Shown here: in pieces, positions 8,007 through 15,592 of the stretch
Layout: each line of letters begins with the position of its first letter
Numbering within the stretch: position 1 is the first letter of the stretch
Source: JANSWP01 sp041941305
GTDB taxonomy: Bacteria > Bacteroidota > Bacteroidia > Chitinophagales > Saprospiraceae
DNA length: 20,293 bases
Reading direction: 5' to 3'
NCBI GenBank assembly: GCA_041941305.1
Contig: JBGTQJ010000101.1
Coordinates: 1 to 20,293 of the forward strand
Made by a program: the position numbers and the translations under genes
The notes under the pieces: model-generated
Database searches by the model: none
What the model was told of the DNA's origin: nothing
Seen by the model: the letters and a program-made list of their open reading frames with translations, nothing else

Positions 8007-11000
8007 CTAAAGCAATGTGTTTTTACTTCTTCTATTGATAGACTGAAACGCAGAAGGTGATTTTCCAAACCGAGCTTTAAATTGACTAGCAAAACTGCCC
8101 AAATGATGCATACCGACCGAATAAGCTACTGCTTTAATGCTATCGTAGGTTTGATTCTCAATGAGTTGGCGAGCTTGAACCAGACGAGCTTCTTTTATAT
8201 ATTGAGAAGGGGACAAACCAGTAATGTTTTTTAATCTCCTGAATAAGTGTATTCGACTTATTTGTAATGCATCAGCCAATGCCTGCGTATTGAATTTAGG
8301 ATCTTTGAGTTGTTCTTTTACCGTGGATTCTGTAGTCTCCAACCAGTTCAAATCCTCTGCTGATATATTTACACTATTAGCCAAAGTCCCTTCAACTTTC
8401 ATTTCAGATTCTGCCTTGTGCCTTTGGCGTTCCAAATTGTTCTTCAACAAATTTTCCACTCTGACAAACAGTTCTTCCTGTTCAAAAGGCTTTGTCATAT
8501 AATCATCTACGCCTATCCTCAGTGCTTTGAGTTTATCATCTTTGCCTGCCCGGGCTGTCAGCATTAGAATCGGGATATGTCTGAATTGGTCATTTGTCTT
8601 GAGTTTATTCAATAATTGGAAGCCATCCATTTGTGGCATCATTACATCTGAGATTATTAGGTGCGGGGTGCGGGGTGTCGGGGTGCGGGGTGTCGGGGTG
8701 CGGGGTGCGGGGTGTCGGGGTGGTTCTTCTGTTTCTGTTTTTAGTCGTCCACCGTCAACCGTCAACCAATCCAAAGCTTCTTTTCCATTATTGACTGTAA
8801 CGATGGTGTATTTATCGAGTATCGTTCTTAAATAATCTCTCAAGTATTCATTGTCTTCTACAATCAGTATGGTTCTATCCTTAGATTTGGAGGCAGGAAA
8901 TCCATTTTGAGCTGGAAGAGACATTAGATCAGCTTCTTCCATTGCAGAATGTGCTTTATCAAATTCAATTTCTTCTGCATTTATTTCGAAAACTTCTCGC
9001 CTTGGAAATTCAAAATAAAAGGTGCTCCCTTGTCCTTCTTCACTTTCTGCCCAAAGTTTTCCTCCAAAACATTTTGCCAGTTCACTACACAGTGCCAAAC
9101 CAATCCCCGTTCCTCCATCAGCGACGGCGTCGGGGCGCTTGGTTTGATAAAAGCGGTCAAAGACATGTGGCAAGTCATCAGCATGAATGCCTCTTCCGGT
9201 ATCAGCCACCGACAATTGGAGCTTATCTCCTGTTTCCCGAAGAACAACCGTCACTTTACCTCCGGGATGAGTAAACTTAAAAGCGTTGGACAATAAATTA
9301 TTAAGAATAGCTTCATATTTTTTGATATCGACTTCAATTTGTAAAGATTGAGGAGCCTGGTAATCAAGCGCTAATTTTAGTTGCTGGCTTTCCGAATAGG
9401 ATTCAAAAGAGGTAATGATTCGTTGGGTAAGTGCATGCAAATTGGCAGCTTTAAGATTCAACTCTAATTTTCCAGATTCAATTTTAGTGAGGTCGAGAAT
9501 CTCATTGACCAGATTTAATAGTTTTTGACCACTTTGTTTGGCGATGTTTAAAAAAGTATTATTCCGGTCATTGAGTTGTTGGCTTTTTAGGGCAGAGTCT
9601 ATTGGGGCAAGCATGAGTGTTAAGGGAGTTCGCAACTCATGGGAGACATTGGCAAAAAACCGGCTTTTTAATTTATCCAATTGGCGTAACTCTTCTGCTT
9701 GTTCCTCAATGGTTTTGGTTCGTTCCTTAACAGTCCTTTCCAAAATTATTTTTTGTTTTTTCAACTGCTTTGTCCGCCAGTTAAACCAGGCAAAAAAGAC
9801 TAAGAACAAACTAGAAATTAGTGTAATAAAGAACCAGACCTTCAAATAAAAAGGCTTTAAAACCCGAATTGGAATATTTAATTCATTGATGGACCATTGA
9901 CCGTTTGATGCCTGCCCTTTTACCTTTAAAGTAAATGCTCCTGAAGGCAAACCACTCATCCGAATAAAATTTTCTTTCATATGATTCCATTCAGCGTCCA
10001 GACCTTCTATCTTCCAGGCATAATGATTTAATTCCGGATCTTGAAAATGCAACAGGTTAAATTGAACTCGAAAAAAGCGATCCCCTGGTTGCAAAGTGAT
10101 TTCGGGAAACTGTAAAAATGTATTGGTTTTATCTACAAACTGCCCTGAAGAGCCATCCCATTGTTGAAAGTTGGTAATCACTAATGGAGCATCAAATTCG
10201 TTCTCTTTTTTGTGAAATTCTTTCGGATGAAAAGCTGTAATTCCATTTAACCCTCCAAAATAAATCCGTCCCTTGTCATCCATAAAATGAGAGATGCGAT
10301 TGAATTCATAATGTGTAATACCGTCTTCTGGCAAATAGGCTCTTGCTTTTAATTCGTTTTTATCAAATTGAATAATACCATAATTGCTACTCATCCAAAG
10401 CTTTTCAAAATCATCCTCATACACCGCATACAAATAATTATTGGACAATCCATCTGCTATCGTAAATTGACGGAAATGTTCCTCTTTTCCCTCTCTGTCC
10501 AACTTTACTAATCCACCGCCACCTGTTGCCAACCAAAGGACACCATTTTCATCTTCATGGATATGAAGAATATCATCATGGGGTATATACGAATTCCCTT
10601 TTCCGCCAGTCCAGTATCGTTGAAGTATTTCTTCATTCGGCCGCCAGGCATACAGGCCAGAATTTGTGCATAGCCAGGTAATTTGATTTTCCCCGTCAAC
10701 AAAAGCATGAACTGTGCTATTCGACAGGCTTTCGTATCCAGAAATCGGTGGGAAGTAATTTAAAAGCCCTTTTGTTCTGTCTAAATATCCGATACCTTTT
10801 CCAGAACCAAGCCATAAAGTATTGTTGGAGTCCTCATGTAGGCTCCATATTAAATTGTTGTGCTTTTGAATTTCAAATTTTGCGAATAGTTGTGTATTAA
10901 AGTCGTCATCCTGTTCAATCAGAACATAATCTGAAAAAGCAAAACCTCCTGTTTGTTTTTTTAATATAGCCAAGGAGTGATGCAGAAAAGGGACTTTTTC

Positions 11001-12251
11001 AAACACTATTGGAGATAGGTTAATTGGTTTGGAAGGATTTTCCTTGTCAATGATTATTCTACCTCTATAGGTATTGGCTACCAATTGATCATCATTTGCC
11101 CAAATTCCACGACAACTATAAGAAGTTTCTTCATTGTAGGTCTTTGAATCGTTGCTCAGGTATTGCTGAAAGGGATTTTGGTTTAAGGTAATTTTAAAAA
11201 GACCATTGACCGTTCCAACCCAGGCATTTCCGTCCTTGTCAAAACAGATATCATAAACATCTGATTCCGCAAGATTGGAGTGATTTTTAGCAAAATCGTA
11301 TATCAATCCATTATCCGTATCTAGCACTTGAAATTCAGAACCTCCATGCATCCAGACTTGTGTTGTATTATTTCGTGCCCATTGTTTCCATTTCCAATCC
11401 AATAGGATTTCACTAATTAATTTATCAAAATCTTTGTTCACCAGGCGCATTTGATGCTTCCTTTCATCAAATACATAATTCTCAAAGATTAGTTCCGATT
11501 GTTGTCCAGTAATCAAATATTGGCCTTCGTTAAGCGGAATGATTCGTTTGATGAAATGGATATCTTTCTCAAAGCCAGACTCCCATATGATTGTTCCCTG
11601 ACGATTAATTTTCCTTAAAACAGGCAGTTGATCCTCATTATGATAATACCCGATTAAATGACCGTCTTGCTTACCAATAAATGGTATCATCCCAGATCCA
11701 TCCTCAATTTGAATTTTTTGAAACCCTTCTTCTGGATTATAATAGAATATTTCATTTCCATTTTTTTCGGTAAAATATAAGGTTCGGTCTTCTCCTTGAA
11801 TAAAGCCCTTGATTTCTTCGAACGGTAGGAGCATCTGTGTTCCAAATGCTTCTTCATAGGATTTAACAACTCCACTGACAGGATGAACGAGGCTAATATG
11901 AGTAGGGTGCTCTTTATGATACCAATTAGGTCCATTGAATAACCACAACCAGCCTTCTGCATCTTCCAAAATAAAGTGAATCTCGTTTGACAACAATCCT
12001 TGTTTTTCCTTTGTCCACCATTTAAATTCTTTGCCATCAAAACGATTTAACCCATACTTGGTACCCAACCAAATGAAACCAGTCTCATCTTGATGTATAG
12101 TAAATACATCCCGGTGAGACAAGCCTTCCACAAGGCTAAAGTGTTGTACATTGGCAAGATAATCCTGTGCAAAAAGTACATCTCTTTCAAACCCTAAAAG
12201 GAAAAGCATCAAATAGAATAGCCAGCATGGGAATTGAATCTTGTTTTTCAC
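8007..12251 (-). CDS. Hybrid two-component system HTCS2 (propeller sensor, kinase, receiver, AraC output)
   Basis: 1414 residues, same architecture as HTCS1. Signal peptide 1-28 (MKNKIQFPCWLFYLMLFLLG, cut before Gln at the A-Q site), propeller sensor with IWLGT and GLNRFDG motifs (about 30-715), Y_Y_Y domain (about 740-795), membrane segment about 800-822, HisKA with His871 in SHELRTP, HATPase with NLLSNAFKF, DTGRGI, GGTGIGLAL, receiver with phospho-acceptor Asp1202, and AraC domain near the C-terminus. The start is GTG at 12251, with AAAGGA 5 bases upstream, unusual in this window. From the kinase onward it differs from HTCS1 at only about 30 of some 400 residues up to the receiver end, then has a divergent linker of about 45 residues, then a nearly identical DNA-binding domain; the sensors share only scattered motifs. 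A TPTPR-type repeat interrupts the receiver at about residues 1176-1197. HTCS of this type usually sense glycans, but no SusCD or glycan-degrading genes adjoin it. Confidence 0.95.
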   Translation of the reverse strand: MKNKIQFPCWLFYLMLFLLGFERDVLFAQDYLANVQHFSLVEGLSHRDVFTIHQDETGFIWLGTKYGLNRFDGKEFKWWTKEKQGLLSNEIHFILEDAEGWLWLFNGPNWYHKEHPTHISLVHPVSGVVKSYEEAFGTQMLLPFEEIKGFIQGEDRTLYFTEKNGNEIFYYNPEEGFQKIQIEDGSGMIPFIGKQDGHLIGYYHNEDQLPVLRKINRQGTIIWESGFEKDIHFIKRIIPLNEGQYLITGQQSELIFENYVFDERKHQMRLVNKDFDKLISEILLDWKWKQWARNNTTQVWMHGGSEFQVLDTDNGLIYDFAKNHSNLAESDVYDICFDKDGNAWVGTVNGLFKITLNQNPFQQYLSNDSKTYNEETSYSCRGIWANDDQLVANTYRGRIIIDKENPSKPINLSPIVFEKVPFLHHSLAILKKQTGGFAFSDYVLIEQDDDFNTQLFAKFEIQKHNNLIWSLHEDSNNTLWLGSGKGIGYLDRTKGLLNYFPPISGYESLSNSTVHAFVDGENQITWLCTNSGLYAWRPNEEILQRYWTGGKGNSYIPHDDILHIHEDENGVLWLATGGGGLVKLDREGKEEHFRQFTIADGLSNNYLYAVYEDDFEKLWMSSNYGIIQFDKNELKARAYLPEDGITHYEFNRISHFMDDKGRIYFGGLNGITAFHPKEFHKKENEFDAPLVITNFQQWDGSSGQFVDKTNTFLQFPEITLQPGDRFFRVQFNLLHFQDPELNHYAWKIEGLDAEWNHMKENFIRMSGLPSGAFTLKVKGQASNGQWSINELNIPIRVLKPFYLKVWFFITLISSLFLVFFAWFNWRTKQLKKQKIILERTVKERTKTIEEQAEELRQLDKLKSRFFANVSHELRTPLTLMLAPIDSALKSQQLNDRNNTFLNIAKQSGQKLLNLVNEILDLTKIESGKLELNLKAANLHALTQRIITSFESYSESQQLKLALDYQAPQSLQIEVDIKKYEAILNNLLSNAFKFTHPGGKVTVVLRETGDKLQLSVADTGRGIHADDLPHVFDRFYQTKRPDAVADGGTGIGLALCSELAKCFGGKLWAESEEGQGSTFYFEFPRREVFEINAEEIEFDKAHSAMEEADLMSLPAQNGFPASKSKDRTILIVEDNEYLRDYLRTILDKYTIVTVNNGKEALDWLTVDGGRLKTETEEPPRHPAPRTPTPRTPTPRTPHLIISDVMMPQMDGFQLLNKLKTNDQFRHIPILMLTARAGKDDKLKALRIGVDDYMTKPFEQEELFVRVENLLKNNLERQRHKAESEMKVEGTLANSVNISAEDLNWLETTESTVKEQLKDPKFNTQALADALQISRIHLFRRLKNITGLSPSQYIKEARLVQARQLIENQTYDSIKAVAYSVGMHHLGSFASQFKARFGKSPSAFQSINRRSKNTLL
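8660..8723. repeat. Heptanucleotide-type tandem repeat inside the HTCS2 receiver
   Basis: Same GTGCGGG / GTGTCGGG units as in HTCS1, at the same place in the protein, but in the order 7,7,8,7,8,7,7,8. The different order after the same total number of units shows that the array has changed since the two genes diverged. A second heptamer run (GTCGTCC-ACCGTCA-ACCGTCA) lies nearby at 8744-8767 and encodes the T-V-D-G-G-R-L segment. Confidence 0.85.
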
Positions 12252-12273
12252 ATTCCTTTATTTAAACCGACTT

Positions 12274-12302
12274 CAAATTTATTAAATTCGATCCAGTTCA
12301 AA
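12274..12302 (-). promoter_or_regulatory. Candidate Bacteroidota promoter of HTCS2
   Basis: On the minus strand TAAATTTG (12281-12274) matches the Bacteroidota -7 consensus TAnnTTTG, and a TTTG (12302-12299) lies 17 bases upstream where a -33 element is expected. The -7 box sits 22 bases before the GTG start, giving a short leader. Such short motifs also arise by chance in AT-rich DNA. Confidence 0.4.
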
Positions 12303-12427
12303 TAACAGGCTCAATCAATTCAATTTAAAAATCCATTTGTTAAGCAATATATCAAACATGTAAAACAGCCACAAAACCATCATTCCAATACAAACAACAA
12401 GCAGCGGTTGATCAGTTTTTAGCCAAT

Positions 12428-13099
12428 GTGTTAGCGAATGTCCAAATCAAAGATGATTTTGAAGGAACGGTCGCTCAAGGGAGGGCAGGTAAATTGCGTC
12501 AAAACTTAATTGACCAAATTTGTGAAGCTACTGGTGGCCCTTGTAAGTACACTGGACTCTCTATGGCAGAAGCACATGCCAATATGAATATTACCAACGA
12601 TGATTTTAATGCTTTGGTTAACGATTTGGTAGAAGCCCTAAAAAGTTTGAATGTCAAGCAAACAGAAATTGATGAGTTGGTTGCAATTCTAGCGCCTTAC
12701 CAAAGGGGCATTGTTGAAGATAGCACCTTATTTGATGCCCTGGGGGGTGTAGCTCCCATTGAATCTGTCGTGGACACTTTCTTGGCAAATGTGTTAGCCA
12801 ATCCTGTCATTCAAAAGTACTTTACAGGGATGAGTGCTGAGGCAGTGGCTAGACTGAGACAACATTTGATTGATCAGGTGAGTGATATTTGTGGAAGTAG
12901 CACTATCACTTACTCTGGAAGAGATATGAAAGCTGCTCACGTAGGACTCAATGTTACGAAAGAAGAATTTGATGCCCTTGTAGGTGATTTAATTGCTGCC
13001 GTGAATGCACACAACTTGCCCACAGACATTCAAGCTAGAATTGAAACCGAACTTTATCCGAAATTGCTTGAAATGGAGCCGAGTATAGTTGGGCATTAA
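12428..13099 (+). CDS. Tandem group 1 truncated haemoglobin, 5'-truncated
   Basis: Two consecutive truncated-globin (trHbN-like) domains in 223 residues. Domain 1 covers about 1-96 and domain 2 about 99-215, the latter with the full family pattern: LFDALGG, FLANVLANP, RLRQHLIDQV, YSGRDMKAAH and a helical tail. Proximal haem histidines are His50 (SMAEAH) and His171 (DMKAAH). The B10 Tyr usual in trHbN appears to be Leu in both (FLANVL), which would change ligand chemistry. Domain 1 has Cys32 and Cys39, domain 2 Cys155, suggesting an exported ancestor. The only in-frame start is GTG at 12428, in the middle of the first globin's B helix; the same frame is open back to 12344 and still reads globin-like (AAVDQFLANVLAN), but has no usable start, no intact Y-x-x-x-G-G segment and no signal peptide. 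So the gene has lost its 5' end; whether it is expressed is doubtful. Confidence 0.75.
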   Translation: MLANVQIKDDFEGTVAQGRAGKLRQNLIDQICEATGGPCKYTGLSMAEAHANMNITNDDFNALVNDLVEALKSLNVKQTEIDELVAILAPYQRGIVEDSTLFDALGGVAPIESVVDTFLANVLANPVIQKYFTGMSAEAVARLRQHLIDQVSDICGSSTITYSGRDMKAAHVGLNVTKEEFDALVGDLIAAVNAHNLPTDIQARIETELYPKLLEMEPSIVGH

Positions 13100-13168
13100 A
13101 ATAACGGTATCCTGATTGAAGAAAAAACACTATCCTTAGGTAGCTATCTTGTTTTTAAGAAATGAACC

Positions 13169-13202
13169 ATCCCGAATTTTCCTATTTTGGAAAATTCGGG
13201 AT
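13169..13202 (+). terminator. 14-bp hairpin terminator after the globin gene
   Basis: Arms 13169-13182 and 13189-13202 are perfect reverse complements (ATCCCGAATTTTCC) around a 6-base loop, followed by TTATTTTGG on the plus strand. It lies 70 bases after the globin stop. Confidence 0.7.
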
Positions 13203-13474
13203 TTATTTTGGCGCCCACCAACACTTCTCACAATTATTTAATTGACTATCAAAGTTTTATGTTATTTTTTCATTATGAAAAATAACCAACCTGTCTCTTT
13301 GAGAAAAAATCTAGACTGGTTTCAATTTTGGACAATGTTAAGCTTGATTTTGTAAAAAAATCTATAACAAACTCAATTGTCAACTCTAATAGTAAAGCGA
13401 CGATGAAGGCATTGAATGAGGGGATTGTGTAAATGCAACAGGCTTACGGAACATTCAGAAAACACTACAAGAAC
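13203..13474. other. Intergenic stretch without recognised features
   Basis: Between two convergent terminators. It contains only short frames (for example 26 codons from ATG at 13275) and no repeat or RNA that I recognise. Confidence 0.5.
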
Positions 13475-13536
13475 AAAAAAAGCCCTCGCCACCCAAAAGG
13501 CAAGGGCATTAAATACCTTATTTATTAATCTAATCG
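13475..13536 (-). terminator. Intrinsic terminator plus conserved 23-base tag downstream of the first T9SS gene
   Basis: On the minus strand the stem 13507-13499 / 13490-13482 (GCCCTTGCC against GGCGAGGGC, one mismatch, 8-base loop) is followed by a run of seven T, a classic intrinsic terminator. Just before it lies a 23-base sequence (13514-13536, ACCTTATTTATTAATCTAAT core) that recurs with one mismatch at 18776-18798, again before a terminator behind a T9SS gene. Confidence 0.75.
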
Positions 13537-13702
13537 CTGAAGACTTGGTGCTTTTGCTGTCTTTTCAGTCCAAGATTGACATTTTTGTTCAAGTCTATTT
13601 GTTTATATTTTTTGTGGATTGGATATCACATCCAAATTCAACAAGATGATGCCCAAAAACAGGATGCCGAATAAGAGTATTTCTTCCATAGCAAATAGTT
13701 TT

Positions 13703-15367
13703 TTATTGAATGATTATTTTTTCGGAAGTTCGCTTTCCGTCAATCAGGGCATTCAGCCAATAAATGCCTTTAGGTAAAGTTCGAACATCCAATTTTGTAT
13801 TTGAATTCGAAATTTGTTGAATCAATACCCTTTGCCCGGTCGAACTAAACAATTCAATCTGTCCGCTTTCAAAATCCGAATCGGGAAGAGTTAAAGTCAC
13901 TTCACCGTTTTGAACCGGATTTGGACGAACTGCCAACTGCCGACTGTCAACTGCCAACTGAATGCTGACGATATTCGAATACTCAAATGCCCCGTCGTAA
14001 TCCATTTGTTTGAGGCGATAATAATTGATGCCGGTAGTAGGGTTTTCATGAAGAAAGGAATAGGATTGCTTGTCGAAAGTAGTGCCTTCGCCCACCACAA
14101 AACTTATGACTTTCCAAGTTCGTTTATCAATGCTATGTTCAATTTCGAAGCCTTGGTTGTTAATTTCTGAAGCGGTTTGCCACAATAATTCTACATTTTC
14201 ATTATCCAATAATAATGCTTTAAAGTATATTAGTTCTATTGGTAATACAGATGTTGCTTCTACTCTTGTAAAAGTTGTTTGATTTGTGACAACTACAGTT
14301 TGAACTCCGCCACCTGAAGTAGAAATGTTTCCACCTGAGAAATTTCCCGATACTGCTGTCCCGCCTGTGATAATATTATAGGTTTGATTTACATTAGGTG
14401 TATAGTTAAATGACAGACTTAATTCAGAGCTGCCTCCAATAGTTGCCGTACCGGTAACCGCCAAAACATCAAAGCTTGCATCACCATTTATTTCACATTC
14501 CAAATCAGCACTGCCAAGATCAAAATCTCCTGTAATATTTAGCGTACCCACACCACTATCTCCTGGCTGAATTTTAGAACCTACATTATTGGTAAAAGTA
14601 CCGGATTGAACTACGGTGCCGGCACCGCCAAGTGTACCATTATTTGTAATAGTACCGTTAACAGTAATTGAACTGCCTGAAGCAGCACTCATATTACCAT
14701 TATTAACTATTGAGCTACCTGAAGCAACACTCATATTACCATTATTAACTATTGAGCTACCTGAATTAATGTCTAATCCAACAGTATTGATAGTATAAGT
14801 TCCGGTACCATTATAAGTATGTGTCGAATTAGAAGCAATAACTCCATTTTTAGTTTGTGTCGTTACCGTACCTGAACCATTGATGATGAAGTCCGCATTC
14901 GCAATGATTCTGCGATATTGAAATGATGCATTTACAGTTAATGTGAAAGGTGCTGAGATAACAGTCTGATCTTTTTCAATGGAATTAGCACCAGCTATGG
15001 TCATATTACCGGTTCCTGTTCCTGATACATTTATCCCTTCAGCAGTTAATATCCCATTGAATATGGCAGTTGAAGCATTAGTAAGTGAAATGCTGCCTGT
15101 TGTTGTAACAGCAGGAGTGAAAGTAATACTCGCACTATTTGTAAAGGTTAAATTAACAATATTGATAGTACCACCTGATGTAATAGTTACACCGGTAGTC
15201 CCGTCAAAAATAGCATTATCACTATTAATGGGTGCAACACCGCCAACCCAATTTGCTCCGGATTCCCAAGTAGTTCCATCTCCACCGCCATTCCATGTTA
15301 TGTCTGCTGCTTTGATTATTTGGAAATATATTGAGCTAAGAATAAAAAGTAGAAGTGATTTCTTCAT
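13703..15367 (-). CDS. T9SS-exported beta-rich surface protein
   Basis: The likely start is ATG at 15367 (554 aa); the frame extends 19 codons further up, but only from 15367 does a clean signal peptide begin (MKKSLLLFILSSIYFQIIKA, cut near 20-21) after an A-rich leader. Mature start ADITWNGGGDGTTWESGANW is typical of autotransporter-like beta-helix proteins. Residues about 25-340 are Gly/Asn/Thr/Ser-rich short beta repeats, including a 14-residue tandem repeat at about 202-229 (SSIVNNGNMS core). An FN3-like module follows (about 370-472: LPIELIYFKA, LLWQTASE, YYRLKQMDYDGAFEYS) and then a Por/T9SS C-terminal sorting domain (about 478-554: RPNPVQNGEVTLTLP, KGIYWL, KIIIQ; TIGR04183 type). It should be secreted through the outer membrane and anchored or released at the surface; an adhesin or structural role is a guess. 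A heptamer repeat encodes its QLAVDSRQLAV segment. HTCS3 lies upstream on the same strand. Confidence 0.88.
   Translation of the reverse strand: MKKSLLLFILSSIYFQIIKAADITWNGGGDGTTWESGANWVGGVAPINSDNAIFDGTTGVTITSGGTINIVNLTFTNSASITFTPAVTTTGSISLTNASTAIFNGILTAEGINVSGTGTGNMTIAGANSIEKDQTVISAPFTLTVNASFQYRRIIANADFIINGSGTVTTQTKNGVIASNSTHTYNGTGTYTINTVGLDINSGSSIVNNGNMSVASGSSIVNNGNMSAASGSSITVNGTITNNGTLGGAGTVVQSGTFTNNVGSKIQPGDSGVGTLNITGDFDLGSADLECEINGDASFDVLAVTGTATIGGSSELSLSFNYTPNVNQTYNIITGGTAVSGNFSGGNISTSGGGVQTVVVTNQTTFTRVEATSVLPIELIYFKALLLDNENVELLWQTASEINNQGFEIEHSIDKRTWKVISFVVGEGTTFDKQSYSFLHENPTTGINYYRLKQMDYDGAFEYSNIVSIQLAVDSRQLAVRPNPVQNGEVTLTLPDSDFESGQIELFSSTGQRVLIQQISNSNTKLDVRTLPKGIYWLNALIDGKRTSEKIIIQ
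13929..13960. repeat. Heptanucleotide repeat inside the T9SS gene
   Basis: Four units ACTGCCA, ACTGCCG, ACTGTCA, ACTGCCA plus a partial fifth. On the minus strand this encodes QLAVDSRQLAV, between the FN3-like module and the sorting domain. Confidence 0.75.
14686..14769. repeat. 42-bp in-frame tandem repeat in the T9SS protein
   Basis: Copies at 14686-14727 and 14728-14769 are almost identical (differences only at the end), with a partial, more diverged copy just before. Each encodes 14 residues of the GSSIVNNGNMS type. Recent in-frame duplication in a beta-repeat region. Confidence 0.8.
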
Positions 15368-15486
15368 AATTATTTGTTTTAGAATATGTAAAATAAGGTA
15401 TGGTGTTAATTGACCCGCTTTCATTTGGCAAACAGATAAAAGCAGTAATCAAATTGATGATTCAAAGGTGAGAAGGGCGGATAAAC

Positions 15487-15569
15487 TGAAATCGTCAAAA
15501 GACTTGCTCAAACCGTCAATGCAAAAAAAGGCTTGTTCAAATCGTCAAAAAACTTGCTTAAATCGTCAG
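15487..15569. promoter_or_regulatory. Four direct repeats with 21/29/21-bp spacing (candidate HTCS operator)
   Basis: The core CGTCA, mostly within CTTGCTCAAATCGTCA, occurs at 15493, 15514, 15543 and 15564. The spacings are 21, 29 and 21 bp, so there are two pairs of half-sites and the pairs are 50 bp apart. They lie 120-200 bases upstream of the T9SS gene (start 15367) and just behind HTCS3. AraC-type output domains commonly bind paired direct repeats about two helical turns apart. The repeats are seen; the operator role and link to HTCS3 are inference. A degenerate tandem duplication without function is the alternative. Confidence 0.45.
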
Positions 15570-15572
15570 AGG

Positions 15573-15592
15573 TTTACAGTGGCAACTGTAAA
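15573..15592 (-). terminator. Short hairpin directly after the HTCS3 stop
   Basis: Arms 15573-15580 and 15585-15592 (TTTACAGT / ACTGTAAA) are perfect with a 4-base loop and abut the HTCS3 stop codon. No T-run follows on the minus strand, so it is a weak terminator candidate. Confidence 0.4.

Noticed and set aside
13275..13355. 26-codon plus-strand frame starting MKNNQPVSL
   Set aside because: Too short, with no leader motif, repeat or context to support it.
13416..13649. 77-codon plus-strand frame
   Set aside because: It runs through the minus-strand terminator of the T9SS gene and encodes no recognisable pattern.
15487..15569. CRISPR array
   Set aside because: The repeats are about 16-21 bp with almost no unique spacers and irregular 21/29/21 spacing, and no cas genes are present.
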